From positions 1,495,473 through 1,559,472 of the forward strand of contig NZ_SODP01000001.1 of NCBI RefSeq assembly GCF_004365355.1: a stretch of 64,000 nt of DNA. The letters run 5' to 3'. Positions within the stretch are counted from its first letter, which is position 1; the number at the start of each line of letters is the position of its first letter. Below the pieces are notes generated by a model, which saw only the letters and a program-made list of their open reading frames with translations, did no database searches and was not told the DNA's origin. Of this stretch, positions 33,072 to 43,413 are shown piece after piece. This DNA is from Kribbella pratensis. GTDB lineage: Bacteria; Actinomycetota; Actinomycetes; Propionibacteriales; Kribbellaceae. Made by a program: the position numbers and the translations under genes.

Positions 33072-33689
33072 ATGCGAATAGGAACACTGGGCAACGGATT
33101 GATGGCCGAGGCGCTGGCCGGCCGATGGGTCGAGGCCGGTCACGACGTGATGGTGGGCGGTCGCGATCCCGAGCGGGCCGCCGAGCTGGCCAAGCGGATC
33201 GGCGCCGTAGCGGGCTCGTTGATGGAGGCGGCGGCGTACGGCGAGGTGGTGCTGCTCGCCGTACCGGCAGAAGTGGCTGTGGAGGTGGCGAAGCTCGTGC
33301 CGCCGGGGCGGACGCTGATCGACTGCACGAATGCCTTGGACCACAGGGATTTCACGTTGGCACACCCGGCGACGGCCGAGGCGATCAGCCGGGCGGTCCC
33401 GGAGGTTCAGGTGGTCAAGGCGTTCAACCTCGCCGCGGACACGGTCTGGCGGAACCCGCCGGCCGGCCTGGGTGTGCCCATCTGTGGGGACGGAGGACTC
33501 GACCTCGTCGCGGAGCTGGTCCAAAGCGTCGGCTGTGTTCCCGTCACCGCTGGCGGGTTGGCACGGGCAAAGTTGCTGGAGGCAACTGCTGCGTTGGCGA
33601 TCGGGATCTGGGTGGGCGGGGGAGACGTTCGCGGCATGTTCCCGGCGCTAGCCGACGCGTTCGGGACGGTTCTGCCAGGCCAGCCCTAG
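33072..33689 (+). CDS. NAD(P)-binding protein of the F420-dependent NADP reductase family
   Basis: 205 residues. MRIGTLGNGLMAEALAGRW is a dinucleotide-binding motif, VMVGGRDPERAAELA binds the nucleotide phosphate, and VVKAFN (about 113) is a family block. The family moves hydride between F420 and NADP or acts on other substrates. With the LLM enzyme it suggests F420 use by the organism. Its last 42 bases overlap the convergent membrane-protein gene. Confidence 0.82.
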   Translation: MRIGTLGNGLMAEALAGRWVEAGHDVMVGGRDPERAAELAKRIGAVAGSLMEAAAYGEVVLLAVPAEVAVEVAKLVPPGRTLIDCTNALDHRDFTLAHPATAEAISRAVPEVQVVKAFNLAADTVWRNPPAGLGVPICGDGGLDLVAELVQSVGCVPVTAGGLARAKLLEATAALAIGIWVGGGDVRGMFPALADAFGTVLPGQP

Positions 33690-34232
33690 GCTCCAGGCCG
33701 GGAAGAGCAGGTACGTCCCGGCCCAGCTGATGTCGGCCAGATAGGTCCACGCCGGAGCGGTCTCCAGGATGTCGAGTCCCATGAAGATGCCAGGTACGCC
33801 GGCCAGCCCGAGCACCATGACCGCGCCGGCCACCAATCCCGTCCGACGCATCCGCGCTGTGGCCGGGCGGCTGATCCCCACCAGCCAGACCCCGATCAGC
33901 CCGAACCCGGAGCTCGACCACAATCCGGCGAGGTAGTACCCGGTGATCTCGCCCACCACGAGCACTGTGCCCACGACCGTCAACGCCGCACCCAGTCCGG
34001 CAAGACCCACCAACACACCGGACAGCCGGGGAGCCGCAGGGCGAAGGATCCATGCCAGGGCGAAGCTGATGACGCCGAAGAGGGCGTTGCCGAAGTCGTT
34101 GATGGTGCCGAAGGGACCTCCGACGGCGAAGAAGACGATCAGGCAGGCCCACGTGGCGAAGCCCACGATGCTGTGGACGGTCGCCACCAAGGGCAAGCCG
34201 GACCTAGTGCTCACCCTTGGATGATCGCGCAA
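33648..34232 (-). CDS. Polytopic membrane protein of unknown function
   Basis: 194 residues with about five to six hydrophobic helices (IVGFATWACLIVFFAVGGPF, LFGVISFALAWIL, GVLVGLAGLGAALTVVGTVL, LVAGAVMVLGLAGVPGIFMG, ISWAGTYLLFPAWSLGLAW). No motif recognised. The start lies 29 bases inside the PEP-mutase-like gene on the same strand, so it is probably co-translated with it. Confidence 0.72.
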   Translation of the reverse strand: MRDHPRVSTRSGLPLVATVHSIVGFATWACLIVFFAVGGPFGTINDFGNALFGVISFALAWILRPAAPRLSGVLVGLAGLGAALTVVGTVLVVGEITGYYLAGLWSSSGFGLIGVWLVGISRPATARMRRTGLVAGAVMVLGLAGVPGIFMGLDILETAPAWTYLADISWAGTYLLFPAWSLGLAWQNRPERVG

Positions 34233-35019
34233 AAAGCACGTTCAGTTCAGCCTGCGGGATCTGGTCGGCGGCGAAGGTGATTGTTCCCTTCGTCGCCAGT
34301 TCCTCCGCACTCCGGCGGACGAACCCGAGTGCGGCCCGGGCGATACTGCCGCCGAGACTGATCCGGGTCACCCCGACGCCCTGCAGATCGGCGACGGTGA
34401 GCGTCGACGTACCGAGGCCCATCACGACGTTCAGCGGACCGTCGATCTCCTGCACCAGCAGGCGAATCGCGTCCAGGTCGTTCACCCCGGGCACGTACAG
34501 GCAGTCGGCGCCCGCCGCGCGGAAGCGGTTGGCGCGATCGATCGAGTCCGCCAGCGACGTCGACGTACGCAGCAACTGCCCGTCCGTCCGCGCGGTCAGC
34601 ACGAACTCGGACCCCGCAGCCTCCCGCGCCGCCACGATCCGCTCGACCGCCAGCTCGACGTCGTACAGCTCCCGCCCGTCGAAGTCCTCGATGTTCCCGC
34701 CCGCCAGCCCGGCCTCGCGGGCCAGCGTGATCGTGTCCGCGACCCGCGCCGGCTCAGCGCCGTACCCGTCCTCGAGGTCCCCGTTCACCGGTACGGCGCT
34801 CGCAGCCGCGATCTCGCGCACCCGCTCGAACATCGCCTCCCGCGACACCGCCGGCGCGCCGTCGGGAAGTGTGTGATCGCCCTTCGCCATCGAGAACGCG
34901 ATCCCGGCGCTCGTCGTCGCGATCGCCGGGAAACCGGCCGCCGCGAGGATCACCGCACTTCCGGCGTCCCAGGCATTCGGCATCACGAACGGAGAGGCGT
35001 GCAACTCGCGGAAGGTCAT
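34204..35019 (-). CDS. Isocitrate lyase/PEP mutase-superfamily protein
   Basis: 271 residues, TIM barrel. VMPNAWDAGSAVILAAAGFP and SMAKGD at the start, NGDLEDGYG (metal-binding acidic residues, about 80) and NIEDFDGREL are family features; FVLTARTDGQLL follows. Members cleave or rearrange C-C or C-P bonds; this subgroup lacks the KKCGH loop of true isocitrate lyase, and substrate is unknown. Starts 40 bp after pgl and may be read with the pentose-phosphate operon. Confidence 0.85.
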   Translation of the reverse strand: MTFRELHASPFVMPNAWDAGSAVILAAAGFPAIATTSAGIAFSMAKGDHTLPDGAPAVSREAMFERVREIAAASAVPVNGDLEDGYGAEPARVADTITLAREAGLAGGNIEDFDGRELYDVELAVERIVAAREAAGSEFVLTARTDGQLLRTSTSLADSIDRANRFRAAGADCLYVPGVNDLDAIRLLVQEIDGPLNVVMGLGTSTLTVADLQGVGVTRISLGGSIARAALGFVRRSAEELATKGTITFAADQIPQAELNVLFARSSKGEH

Positions 35020-35059
35020 TCGCCGAGTCTGTCACCCCGACGCTTCGGTGCGCGCCGAA

Positions 35060-35779
35060 CTACGACAGCTTCGAGGCTGCGGCCTGATCCAGCAGCCAGA
35101 GCGTGCGGTTCTCGCCCTTCGGGTGGGCGGCCGGGACGTCACCTTCGGCCAGAGCCGTCGCGACCGCGTCCGCCTTGTCCTCGCCGGACACGACGAACCA
35201 GACCTCGCGCGCCCGGTTGAGCAGCGGCATGGTCAGCGACACCCGGGTCGGTGGCGGCTTGGGGGAGTCGTGCACCGCGACCACCGCAACGTCCAGGACC
35301 TCGAGCTGCGGATACCCCGGGAACAGCGACGCCACATGCCCGTCCGGCCCGACGCCGAGCATCAGTACGTCGAACGTCGGCGGACCGGCTGCCTCGAGCT
35401 CGTCGGCGTACGCCGCTGCCGCCGCCTCCGCGCCCTGTCCGGTGTCGGCCGGCATCGGATGCACCCGCGCCGGGTCGACGTCGAGCGCGGACAGCAGAGC
35501 GTCCCGCCCCTGCGTCTCGTTCCGCTCGGGATCGCCGTCGGGCAGGAAGCGTTCGTCACCCCACCAGAACTCGACCCGGTGCCAGTCGACCTCGACCATC
35601 GCCGGCGATCCCGCCACCGCGCGATACACCTCGGCGGCCACTCGGCCGCCGGTGAGGACGAGCTGCGCGACCCCGCCGGTGCTCTGGGCGTCGGCGAGCG
35701 CAGTGATCAACCGCTCGGCCACCGAGAACGCCAGGTCCTCGGCGTCGGTGTGAATCAGCAACTCCGGATCGACAGTCAT
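35060..35779 (-). CDS. pgl: 6-phosphogluconolactonase
   Basis: 239 residues from ATG 35779. It hydrolyses 6-phosphogluconolactone in the oxidative pentose phosphate pathway. Markers: LTGGRVAAEVYRAV (phosphate-binding), WHRVEFWWGDERFLPDGDPERN with the active-site GDER, and LMLGVGPDGHVASLFPG with the catalytic His. The start overlaps the opcA stop by four bases (ATGA), last of the tkt-to-pgl operon. Confidence 0.95.
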   Translation of the reverse strand: MTVDPELLIHTDAEDLAFSVAERLITALADAQSTGGVAQLVLTGGRVAAEVYRAVAGSPAMVEVDWHRVEFWWGDERFLPDGDPERNETQGRDALLSALDVDPARVHPMPADTGQGAEAAAAAYADELEAAGPPTFDVLMLGVGPDGHVASLFPGYPQLEVLDVAVVAVHDSPKPPPTRVSLTMPLLNRAREVWFVVSGEDKADAVATALAEGDVPAAHPKGENRTLWLLDQAAASKLS

Positions 35780-36927
35780 CGCTTCGCCACCCGCTTGCTC
35801 CCGGCAACCTTCTTGGCCGCACCCGTCTTCTTGACCGCAGTCTTCTTCGCCGCCGTCTTCTTGGCAGCCGCCTTCTTCGAGGGCGCCGCGTTCTTCGCAG
35901 CAGCCGCCTTCTTCTGCGAGTCGGCCGGCTGTTGCGCCGCGACCACCTTCTTGCCTGCCGCGCTCACGCTCGCCGCCGTCGACTTCCGCGCCGACGCGTC
36001 GACCTTCTTCTCGGCCGCCGGCATCTGGTCCCGCTCGACCATGCACGCCAGCGTCTTCGCGTACACATCGTCCGGGTCGAGCCGGCGCAGTTCCTCGCTC
36101 AGCAGCTCGGACGTCGTACGCCGCTTCAACGCGACCGGGCGATCCGGCTGACCCGGCACGCTGAACGTCGCCACCGCGCCATCCGGCCGCGTCAACGCGA
36201 TCTGGCCCGACGGCGTGAACAGCCGTACGGCGGTCACGCCCGGACCGCGCGAATTCCGCTGCTCTACCGGCACCTTCAGCCGCGACTGCAGCCAAGCAGC
36301 CATCAGGTCCGCGCTCGGGTTACCCTTGGCGGCCGCAACCTCGGCCCCGGTCACCTTCGTCGGGTACTGGTCCAGCGCCGCCGCCATCAGCGCACGCCAC
36401 GGCGTCAACCGCGTCCACGCAAAGTCGGTGTCGCCGGGCTTGTAGCCCTCGGCCCGCGCGCTGAAGTCCACCGAAGCCCGCCGAGTCGAAGCAGCATCCG
36501 TCACGCGACGCCGACCGAGCCGCCCCAGCGGGTCGTCGGCCGGAACCTTCGGTCCGCCTCCCGGCCACCAGACGATGACGGGGGAGTCGGGCAGCAGCAG
36601 CGGCGTGATGACGGACTCCGGCACCTTCGCCAGCTCACCGTGCAGCCTGAGCAGCACGGCCTCGCCCGGGATGCCCTCGCCGACGCGCACCTCCGCGTCC
36701 AGCCCCGGCGCGCCACGGCCGGGCCGCAGGATCGCGACCAGGACGCGCGACGGGTGTTCGCGGCCGGCTTCGTTCGCGGCTTTCATCGCGTCGTGGTGCG
36801 ACGCCTCGTCGACGACGACCACGATCGTGCCGACCATGCCCATCGCCGGCGAACCCGCGTGCCGGCGGGCCTTCAGCAGCGCCGAGGCGATCTCGCTCGA
36901 CGTCGTGTCGGTCAGGTCGATGATCAT
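35776..36927 (-). CDS. opcA: Glucose-6-phosphate dehydrogenase assembly protein OpcA with histone-like tail
   Basis: 383 residues. The first 310 match OpcA, the actinobacterial and cyanobacterial activator of Zwf: VVVVDEASHHDAMKAANEAG, LPDSPVIVWWPGG and LTPWRALMAAALDQYP. The remaining 75 residues are a Lys/Ala tail made of AAKK and KKTA blocks like histone H1 or HupB tails, unusual for OpcA (normally about 300-310). Possible roles are nucleic-acid or polyanion binding or solubility; unknown. Overlaps zwf and pgl by four bases each. Confidence 0.92.
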   Translation of the reverse strand: MIIDLTDTTSSEIASALLKARRHAGSPAMGMVGTIVVVVDEASHHDAMKAANEAGREHPSRVLVAILRPGRGAPGLDAEVRVGEGIPGEAVLLRLHGELAKVPESVITPLLLPDSPVIVWWPGGGPKVPADDPLGRLGRRRVTDAASTRRASVDFSARAEGYKPGDTDFAWTRLTPWRALMAAALDQYPTKVTGAEVAAAKGNPSADLMAAWLQSRLKVPVEQRNSRGPGVTAVRLFTPSGQIALTRPDGAVATFSVPGQPDRPVALKRRTTSELLSEELRRLDPDDVYAKTLACMVERDQMPAAEKKVDASARKSTAASVSAAGKKVVAAQQPADSQKKAAAAKNAAPSKKAAAKKTAAKKTAVKKTGAAKKVAGSKRVAKR

Positions 36928-38483
36928 GGCCGCCTCCAGGCCCGTCCGTCGCGGGCGAGCATCTCGTGCGCCGAGGCCGGTCCCCAGTCGCCGGACGGAT
37001 ACTGCTCCGGCTTGCCGTGCCTGGCCCAGTAGTCGAGCACCGGGTCGAGGATCTTCCAGCCCAGCTCCACCTCGGTGTGCTGCGGGAACAGCGGCGGATC
37101 ACCGAGCAGTACGTCGAGGATCAGCCGCTCGTACGCCTCGGGGGAGGACTCGGTGAACGAACCGCCGTACTGGAAGTCCATGTTCACGTCGCGGATCTCC
37201 ATCGTCGTCCCGGGCACCTTGGCGCCGAAGCGGATGGTGATGCCCTCGTCCGGCTGGATCCGCAGGACCAGTGCGTTCTGACCGAGCTCTTCGGTCTCGG
37301 TCTTGGTGAACGGCAGGTGCGGCGCGCGCTTGAACATCACCGCGACCTCGGTCACCCGGCGCCCGAGCCGCTTACCGGTGCGCAGATAGAACGGGACGCC
37401 CGCCCACCGACGGGTGTCGACGTCGACCCGCAGCGCCGCGAACGTCTCGGTCGCCGAATTCGGCGGAATACCGTCTTCCTGCAGGTATCCCTTGACCTTC
37501 ACGCCACCGGCCCAGCCGGCCGCGTACTGACCGCGGGCGCTGTGCAGGTCCAGACGCTCCGGCAGCTGTACGGCGTTCAGCACCTTCTTCTTCTCCTGGC
37601 GCAACGACCAGGCGTCGAAGCTGACCGGCTCCTCCATCGCGACCAGCGCGAGCAGTTGGAGCAGGTGGTTCTGGATCACGTCGCGGGCGGCGCCGATGCC
37701 GTCGTAGTACCCGGCGCGGCCGCCGATGCCGATGTCCTCGGCCATCGTGATCTGCACGTGGTCGACATAGTTGCTGTTCCAGATCGGCTCGAACATCTCG
37801 TTGGCGAACCGCAGCGCCAGGATGTTCTGGACCGTCTCCTTGCCCAGGTAGTGGTCGATCCGGAAGACCGCCTCGGGCGGGAACACCGACTCGACCACGC
37901 GGTTCAGCTCGCGGGCGCTCTTCAGGTCGTGACCGAACGGCTTCTCGATCACGACCCGCCGCCAGGAGCCGGGTTTCTCGTCGGTCAGTCCGTGCTCGGA
38001 CAGCTGCCGCACGACCTCCGGGAACAGGCCCGGCGGGATCGACAGGTAGAACGCGTGATTGCCGCCCGTACCGCGGGTGACGTCCAGCTCGTCGACCGTC
38101 TCGCGCAGCCGCTCGAACGCCACGTCGTCGGTCAGGTCACCCGGCACGAACCGGAAACCCTCGGAGAGCTGCTGCCAGACCTCCTCGCGGAACGGCGTCC
38201 GGGCGTGCTCCTTCACCGAGTCGTGCACGATCTGGGCGAAGTCCTGGTTGGTGTAGTCGCGGCGGGCGAACCCGACCAGGGCGAAACCGGGAGGCAACAG
38301 CCCCCGGTTCGCCAGGTCGTAGACCGCCGGCATCAGCTTCTTGCGGGCCAGGTCGCCGGTCACGCCGAAGATCACCAGGCTGCACGGCCCCGCGATCCGC
38401 GGCAGCCGCCGGTCCTGCGGATCCCGCAGCGGGTTCCGGTACGGCTTGACGTCGGCCGGCCCATCGTCGAGCTCAGCGGTCAT
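36924..38483 (-). CDS. zwf: Glucose-6-phosphate 1-dehydrogenase
   Basis: 519 residues. It oxidises glucose-6-phosphate to the lactone, making NADPH. NADP site GVTGDLARKKLMPAVYDL (about 38-55), the active-site RIDHYLGKE (about 215) and the second domain FRIDHY...ETFAALRVDV are all present. Length is normal. It is stimulated by OpcA, encoded next with a 4-base overlap. Twenty bases separate it from pgi. Confidence 0.96.
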   Translation of the reverse strand: MTAELDDGPADVKPYRNPLRDPQDRRLPRIAGPCSLVIFGVTGDLARKKLMPAVYDLANRGLLPPGFALVGFARRDYTNQDFAQIVHDSVKEHARTPFREEVWQQLSEGFRFVPGDLTDDVAFERLRETVDELDVTRGTGGNHAFYLSIPPGLFPEVVRQLSEHGLTDEKPGSWRRVVIEKPFGHDLKSARELNRVVESVFPPEAVFRIDHYLGKETVQNILALRFANEMFEPIWNSNYVDHVQITMAEDIGIGGRAGYYDGIGAARDVIQNHLLQLLALVAMEEPVSFDAWSLRQEKKKVLNAVQLPERLDLHSARGQYAAGWAGGVKVKGYLQEDGIPPNSATETFAALRVDVDTRRWAGVPFYLRTGKRLGRRVTEVAVMFKRAPHLPFTKTETEELGQNALVLRIQPDEGITIRFGAKVPGTTMEIRDVNMDFQYGGSFTESSPEAYERLILDVLLGDPPLFPQHTEVELGWKILDPVLDYWARHGKPEQYPSGDWGPASAHEMLARDGRAWRRP

Positions 38484-38503
38484 TGCCCGCTTCCTCCCGT
38501 GTC

Positions 38504-40087
38504 TCAGTTGCCGAACAACGACAGGAGCTGCTGTACGCCGTTCGCCACGTCGGTCAGGTGCAGACGCAGGACCGGACGCCCGCGCTCCGCCAGTACTCCC
38601 GCGTCGCCGGCGGCCTGCGCCGTGATCAACGTACCGAAACTGAACGGCCGATCGGGGATCTCCACGTCGGTCGGGTGTGCCCCGGTGATCTGCAGGAACA
38701 CGCCCTCGGGGTGTCCGCCCTTGTGGTACTGACCGGTCGAGTGCAGGAACCGCGGGCCCCAGCCGAAGGTCACCGGACGACCGGTCCTGGTCGCCAGCGC
38801 CGGCCGTACGCCGAACAGGTCGGCGTCCCGCTCGGAATCCAGGTACGCCATGACCGCGACGTACCCCTTGGCGTCGAGCTTGCCGAGCAGCGCGTCCACC
38901 GCGCCCTGCAGCGAGTCCACGCCGTCCAGCAGACCCTCGGAGCCCCGAACCTCGACGGCGCCCTCGGTGAAGGCGGCCGCCTCCGGCTCCGGCTGCGCGT
39001 CGAGCAGACCGCGCGCGGCCTTCTTCGCGCTCTCCACATCGGGCTGGTCGAACGGGTTGATGCCGAGCAGGTAGCCCGCCACCGCCGTCGCGGTCTCCCA
39101 GAGCAGCATCTGACCGCCGAGCGAGCCCGAGGTCAGCGCCGTCGGCACACCGCTGGTCGCCTTTTCCGCGAGCAGCGCGTTGGTCAGGTCAGCAGCGTCG
39201 CTGTGCAGCTCCGGCGCGCCGACCTCGACCGCGACCGGCAGTACGCCGGTGCCGTTCTTGCCGGTGCTCTCCGCGATCAGCTGCTCGGCCCAGTCCGGGA
39301 ACCCGACGATGTCGGACCCGTCGGCGGTGATGATCGCCTTGTCCCGGTCCGCGCTCGCCGCGAGCACAGCGCCCAGCCAGAGCGCCGGGTTGTCGGTCGA
39401 GTCGGCCTGCAGCTCCGGAGCGGCCTCGGCCGCCTGGTCGAGCAGCTCGGCGATGTCCGCGCCGGCCAGACCGGACGGCACCAGGCCGAACGCCGTGAGC
39501 GCGCTGTACCGGCCGCCCACGTTCGGGTCGGCCAGGAACGTCTTGCGGTAGCCCTCGTCCGCCGCGAGCTTCTCGAACGGCGAACCCGGGTCCGTCACCA
39601 CGACGACCCGCGACGCGGCGTCGATGCCCGCGTCCTCGAACGCCTTGACGAACACACGCCGGTGGCTGTCGGTCTCGACCGTCCCGCCGGACTTGCTCGA
39701 CACGACGATCACGGTCTTCGAGAGGTCACCGGCCAGTGCCCGCCCGACCACGCTCGGGTCGGTCGAATCCAGGACGACGAGCTCGACGCCCGCCGTCCGC
39801 GTGATGACCTCGGGCGCCAGCGACGAGCCGCCCATGCCGGACAGGACGATCCGGTCCAGGCCCTCCGACCGGAGGTCCGCCTGCAGCGCCTCGATCTCGG
39901 CCAGCAGCGGGCGGGAGGTGTCGTGCAGGTCGACCCAGCCGAGCCGGATCGACGCTTCGTGTTCGGCGTCCGGGCCCCAGATCGTCGCGTCCTTCGCGGC
40001 GATCCGGGACGCGATCTTCTCGGCGACCAGCTTGTCGACGACCTCTGTCCAGTCGCCGTTCTGCGTGCTGACCTTCGGAGCGCTCAC
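38504..40087 (-). CDS. pgi: Glucose-6-phosphate isomerase, actinobacterial type
   Basis: 527 residues of the divergent SIS-domain isomerase found between tal and zwf in actinobacteria. Blocks: [24 protein letters not shown] (sugar-phosphate SIS motif), [12 protein letters not shown] and [13 protein letters not shown] near the end. It interconverts glucose-6-phosphate and fructose-6-phosphate. GTG start overlaps the tal stop (GTGA). The C-terminal third differs from the classic Pgi family. Confidence 0.92.
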   Translation of the reverse strand: MSAPKVSTQNGDWTEVVDKLVAEKIASRIAAKDATIWGPDAEHEASIRLGWVDLHDTSRPLLAEIEALQADLRSEGLDRIVLSGMGGSSLAPEVITRTAGVELVVLDSTDPSVVGRALAGDLSKTVIVVSSKSGGTVETDSHRRVFVKAFEDAGIDAASRVVVVTDPGSPFEKLAADEGYRKTFLADPNVGGRYSALTAFGLVPSGLAGADIAELLDQAAEAAPELQADSTDNPALWLGAVLAASADRDKAIITADGSDIVGFPDWAEQLIAESTGKNGTGVLPVAVEVGAPELHSDAADLTNALLAEKATSGVPTALTSGSLGGQMLLWETATAVAGYLLGINPFDQPDVESAKKAARGLLDAQPEPEAAAFTEGAVEVRGSEGLLDGVDSLQGAVDALLGKLDAKGYVAVMAYLDSERDADLFGVRPALATRTGRPVTFGWGPRFLHSTGQYHKGGHPEGVFLQITGAHPTDVEIPDRPFSFGTLITAQAAGDAGVLAERGRPVLRLHLTDVANGVQQLLSLFGN

Positions 40088-41193
40088 TTGGCCGCGCCCT
40101 TCAGGGCCGCCGTGACGGTGTCCTGCAGCTCGGACCAGGAGGCGTCGAACTTCGCCACGCCCTCGTCCTCGAGCAGCTGTACGACCTCGTCGTACGAGAT
40201 GCCCAGCTTCTCCAGGTCGGCGATCACCTTGCGGGACTCGTCGTAGTGGCCGCGGACCGTGTCGCCGGAGAACTCGCTGTGCTCCTCGACCGCCTTGATC
40301 GTTGCCTCAGGCATCGTGTTCACGACGCCGCGGGTGACCAGGTTGTCGACGTACAGCGTGGGGGAGTACGACGGGTCCTTGGTGCCGGTGGAGGCCCACA
40401 GCGGCCGCTGCGGCTTCGCGCCGGCGGTCTCGAGCTCGTGCCAGCGGTCGGTGTCGAAGATCTCCTCGTACGCCTCGAAGGCGAGCCGGGCGTTGGCGAT
40501 CGCGGCCTTGCCCTTCAGCGCCTTGGCCTCGTCGGTGCCGATCGCGTCCAGCCGCTTGTCCACCTCGGTGTCCACCCGGCTGACGAAGAACGACGCGACG
40601 CTGGCCATCTTGGTCACGTCGTGGCCGTTCTCGACGGCTTGCTCGAGGCCGCTCAGGAACGCGGCCACGACCGCCTTGTAACGCTCGAGGGAGAAGATCA
40701 GCGTCACGTTCACGCTGATCCCGGCGGCCAGCGTCTCGGTGATCGCCGGCAGACCCGCCTTGGTGGCGGGGATCTTGATGAAGATGTTCTCCCGGCCGAC
40801 GATGTCCCACAGTTGCTTGGCCTGCTCGACGGTCTTCGCGGTGTCGTGCGCGAGCGTCGGCTCCACCTCGATCGACACCCGGCCGTCCTGGCCCTCGGAG
40901 TCGTCGTACGCCGGCTTGAACACGTCGGCCGCGTCGCGGACGTCGCTGGTGGTGATCACCCGGATCGCCTCGTCGGTGGACACGCCCTGGGCGGCCAGCC
41001 GGCTGACGGTCTCGGCGTACGCGTCGGCGTCCGAGATGGCCTTGGCGAAGATGGTCGGGTTCGTGGTCACACCGACCACGTGCTTGTCCTCGATCAGCGC
41101 CTGCAGGCTGCCGCTGGTCAGCCGCTGGCGGGAGAGGTCGTCGAGCCAGATGGAGACACCCGCGTCGACGAGTGCTTTCAAGCGATCGTTCAT
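40084..41193 (-). CDS. tal: Transaldolase
   Basis: 369 residues. [14 protein letters not shown] (about 40-53) and the Schiff-base lysine in [15 protein letters not shown] (about 145) define it; [11 protein letters not shown] follows. It moves the dihydroxyacetone unit between sugar phosphates in the non-oxidative pentose phosphate pathway. Forty-two bases after tkt, overlaps pgi by four. Confidence 0.96.
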   Translation of the reverse strand: MNDRLKALVDAGVSIWLDDLSRQRLTSGSLQALIEDKHVVGVTTNPTIFAKAISDADAYAETVSRLAAQGVSTDEAIRVITTSDVRDAADVFKPAYDDSEGQDGRVSIEVEPTLAHDTAKTVEQAKQLWDIVGRENIFIKIPATKAGLPAITETLAAGISVNVTLIFSLERYKAVVAAFLSGLEQAVENGHDVTKMASVASFFVSRVDTEVDKRLDAIGTDEAKALKGKAAIANARLAFEAYEEIFDTDRWHELETAGAKPQRPLWASTGTKDPSYSPTLYVDNLVTRGVVNTMPEATIKAVEEHSEFSGDTVRGHYDESRKVIADLEKLGISYDEVVQLLEDEGVAKFDASWSELQDTVTAALKGAAK

Positions 41194-41235
41194 GTGTCCG
41201 ATGCCTTCTTCCGAAGTGTTCTGGTGGGGGTGTCT

Positions 41236-43413
41236 TCAGTTGGCGTCGGCCGGTCCGACCGGTCCGGCGGCGGCGCGGCCGGGCGGCACGCCCGGTCCGC
41301 TGATCTGTGCGGCCGCGGCGATGCTGTCCTTGGCTGCCTGGACGACCGCGTCGGCGGTGATGCCAAACTCGTCGTACAGCGTCTGGTACGCCGCGGAGGC
41401 GCCGTAGTGCTCCAGGCTGACCGACCGGCCGGAGTCGCCGACGATGTCGTGCCAGCTCTGCGCGATCCCGGCCTCGACCGAGACCCGGGCGCGGACATCG
41501 GCCGGGATCACCGACTCGCGGTACGCGTCGTCCTGCTCGTCGAACCACTCGCGCGAGACCATCGAGACCACGCGGGCCTTGACGCCCTCCTCGGCCAGCT
41601 TGGCCCGCGCCTCGACCGCGAGCTGGACCTCGGAGCCGGTGCCGATCAGCACGACGTCGGGCGTGCCCCCAGCGTCATCTGCGTCGAGCAGCACGTACGC
41701 GCCCTTGTGGACGTTCTCCGTGGTGGCGTACCCATCCGTGCCGCGCGGGAACGTCGGCACGTTCTGCCGGGTCAGCACGAGGCCGGCCGGGCGGTCGGTG
41801 TGCTCGAGGATCGCGGCCCACGCGGCGGCCGTCTCGTTCGCGTCACCGGGGCGGACGACGTCCAGGCCCGGGATCGCCCGCAGCGCCGACAGGTGCTCGA
41901 CCGGCTGGTGGGTCGGGCCGTCCTCGCCGAGGCCGATCGAGTCGTGCGTCCAGACGTACGTCACCGGGAGCTTCATCAACGCGGCCAGCCGGACCGCCGG
42001 GCGCATGTAGTCGGAGAAGACCAGGAACGTACCGCCGTACGGGCGGGTCAGGCCGTGCAGGGCGATGCCGTTCATCACCGAGCCCATCGCGTGCTCGCGG
42101 ATGCCGAAGTGCAGCACGCGGCCGTACCAGTCGCCCTGGAACTCCTTGGTGGCGAACTCCGGCGGGACGAAGGACGGCTGGCCCTTCGGGGTGGTGTTGT
42201 TCGAGCCGGCCAGGTCGGCCGAACCGCCCCACAGCTCCGGCAGCTCCGGCGTCAGCTTCGTCAGCACCTCACCGGAGGCGGCGCGGGTGGCCACGCCCTT
42301 GGCGTCGGCGTCCCAGCTCGGCAGCGCGTCCTTCCAGCCGGCCGGCAGCTCGCGCTTCGACAGCCGGTCGAGCAGCGCGGCCCGCTCCGGGTTCGCCGCC
42401 TTCCACGCGTCGAACTTCTCGTTCCACTCGGCTTCGAGGGCCTTGCCGCGGTCCAGCGCCTCGCGGGTGTGCGCGAGGACGTCGTCGGCGACCTGGAACG
42501 ACTGCTCCGGGTCCCAGCCGAGGACCTTCTTGGTCGCGGCCACCTCGTCGGCGCCGAGCGCCGAGCCGTGGATCTTGCCCGTGTTCTGCTTGTTCGGGGC
42601 CGGCCAGCCGATGATCGTGTGCAGCCGGATGAAGCTCGGCTTGTCGGTGACCGCCCGGGCCGCCTCGAGCGCGTCGTACAGCGCCTGGACGTCCTCCTGG
42701 TAGCCCGTGCCGCCCTGGGTCCAGTCGACGTCCTGGACGTGCCAGCCGTACGCGGCGTACCGGGCCGCGACGTCCTCGGAGAACGCGATGTCGGTGTTGT
42801 CCTCGATCGAGATCTTGTTCGCGTCGTAGATGACGGTCAGGTTGCCGAGCTTCTGGTGACCGGCCAGCGACGACGCCTCGGCCGAGACGCCCTCCTCGAG
42901 GTCACCGTCGGACGCGATCACGTAGATGTTGTGATCGAACAGACCCTCGCCCTTCGGCGCGTCCGGCTCGAGCAGGCCGCGCTCGCGGCGGGCCGCCATC
43001 GCCATGCCGACCGCGTTGCCGACGCCCTGGCCGAGCGGGCCGGTGGTGGTCTCGACACCGGGGGTGTGCCGGTACTCCGGGTGGCCCGGCGTCTTGCTGC
43101 CCCAGGTCCGCAGCGCCTTCAGGTCGTCCAGCTCGAGGCCGAAGCCGGCCAGGTAGAGCTGGATGTACAGCGTCAGGCTGGAGTGACCCGCGGAGAGCAC
43201 GAACCGGTCGCGACCGGCCCAGTGCGGGTCGGCCGGGTTGTGCCGCATCACCTTCTGGAACAGCAGATACGCCGCCGGCGCGAGGCTCATCGCCGTACCG
43301 GGGTGGCCGTTGCCGACCTTCTCCACCGCGTCCATCGCGAGCACCCTGACGGTGTCGACCGCGCGCTGGTCGAGCTCGGTCCATTCAAGCTTGGGGCTGG
43401 TCTTCTCCGTCAC
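41236..43413 (-). CDS. tkt: Transketolase
   Basis: 725 residues, TPP-dependent. GHPGTAMSLAP (active-site His), the TPP motif IASDGDLEEGVSAEASSLAG (about 163), and the C-terminal pyrimidine domain with YGGTFLVFSDYMRPA are present. The last 30 residues are a Gly/Pro/Ala extension. GTG start with GAGAGGAG upstream. First gene of the pentose-phosphate operon, divergent from ctaB across 304 bp. Confidence 0.96.
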   Translation of the reverse strand: MTEKTSPKLEWTELDQRAVDTVRVLAMDAVEKVGNGHPGTAMSLAPAAYLLFQKVMRHNPADPHWAGRDRFVLSAGHSSLTLYIQLYLAGFGLELDDLKALRTWGSKTPGHPEYRHTPGVETTTGPLGQGVGNAVGMAMAARRERGLLEPDAPKGEGLFDHNIYVIASDGDLEEGVSAEASSLAGHQKLGNLTVIYDANKISIEDNTDIAFSEDVAARYAAYGWHVQDVDWTQGGTGYQEDVQALYDALEAARAVTDKPSFIRLHTIIGWPAPNKQNTGKIHGSALGADEVAATKKVLGWDPEQSFQVADDVLAHTREALDRGKALEAEWNEKFDAWKAANPERAALLDRLSKRELPAGWKDALPSWDADAKGVATRAASGEVLTKLTPELPELWGGSADLAGSNNTTPKGQPSFVPPEFATKEFQGDWYGRVLHFGIREHAMGSVMNGIALHGLTRPYGGTFLVFSDYMRPAVRLAALMKLPVTYVWTHDSIGLGEDGPTHQPVEHLSALRAIPGLDVVRPGDANETAAAWAAILEHTDRPAGLVLTRQNVPTFPRGTDGYATTENVHKGAYVLLDADDAGGTPDVVLIGTGSEVQLAVEARAKLAEEGVKARVVSMVSREWFDEQDDAYRESVIPADVRARVSVEAGIAQSWHDIVGDSGRSVSLEHYGASAAYQTLYDEFGITADAVVQAAKDSIAAAAQISGPGVPPGRAAAGPVGPADAN

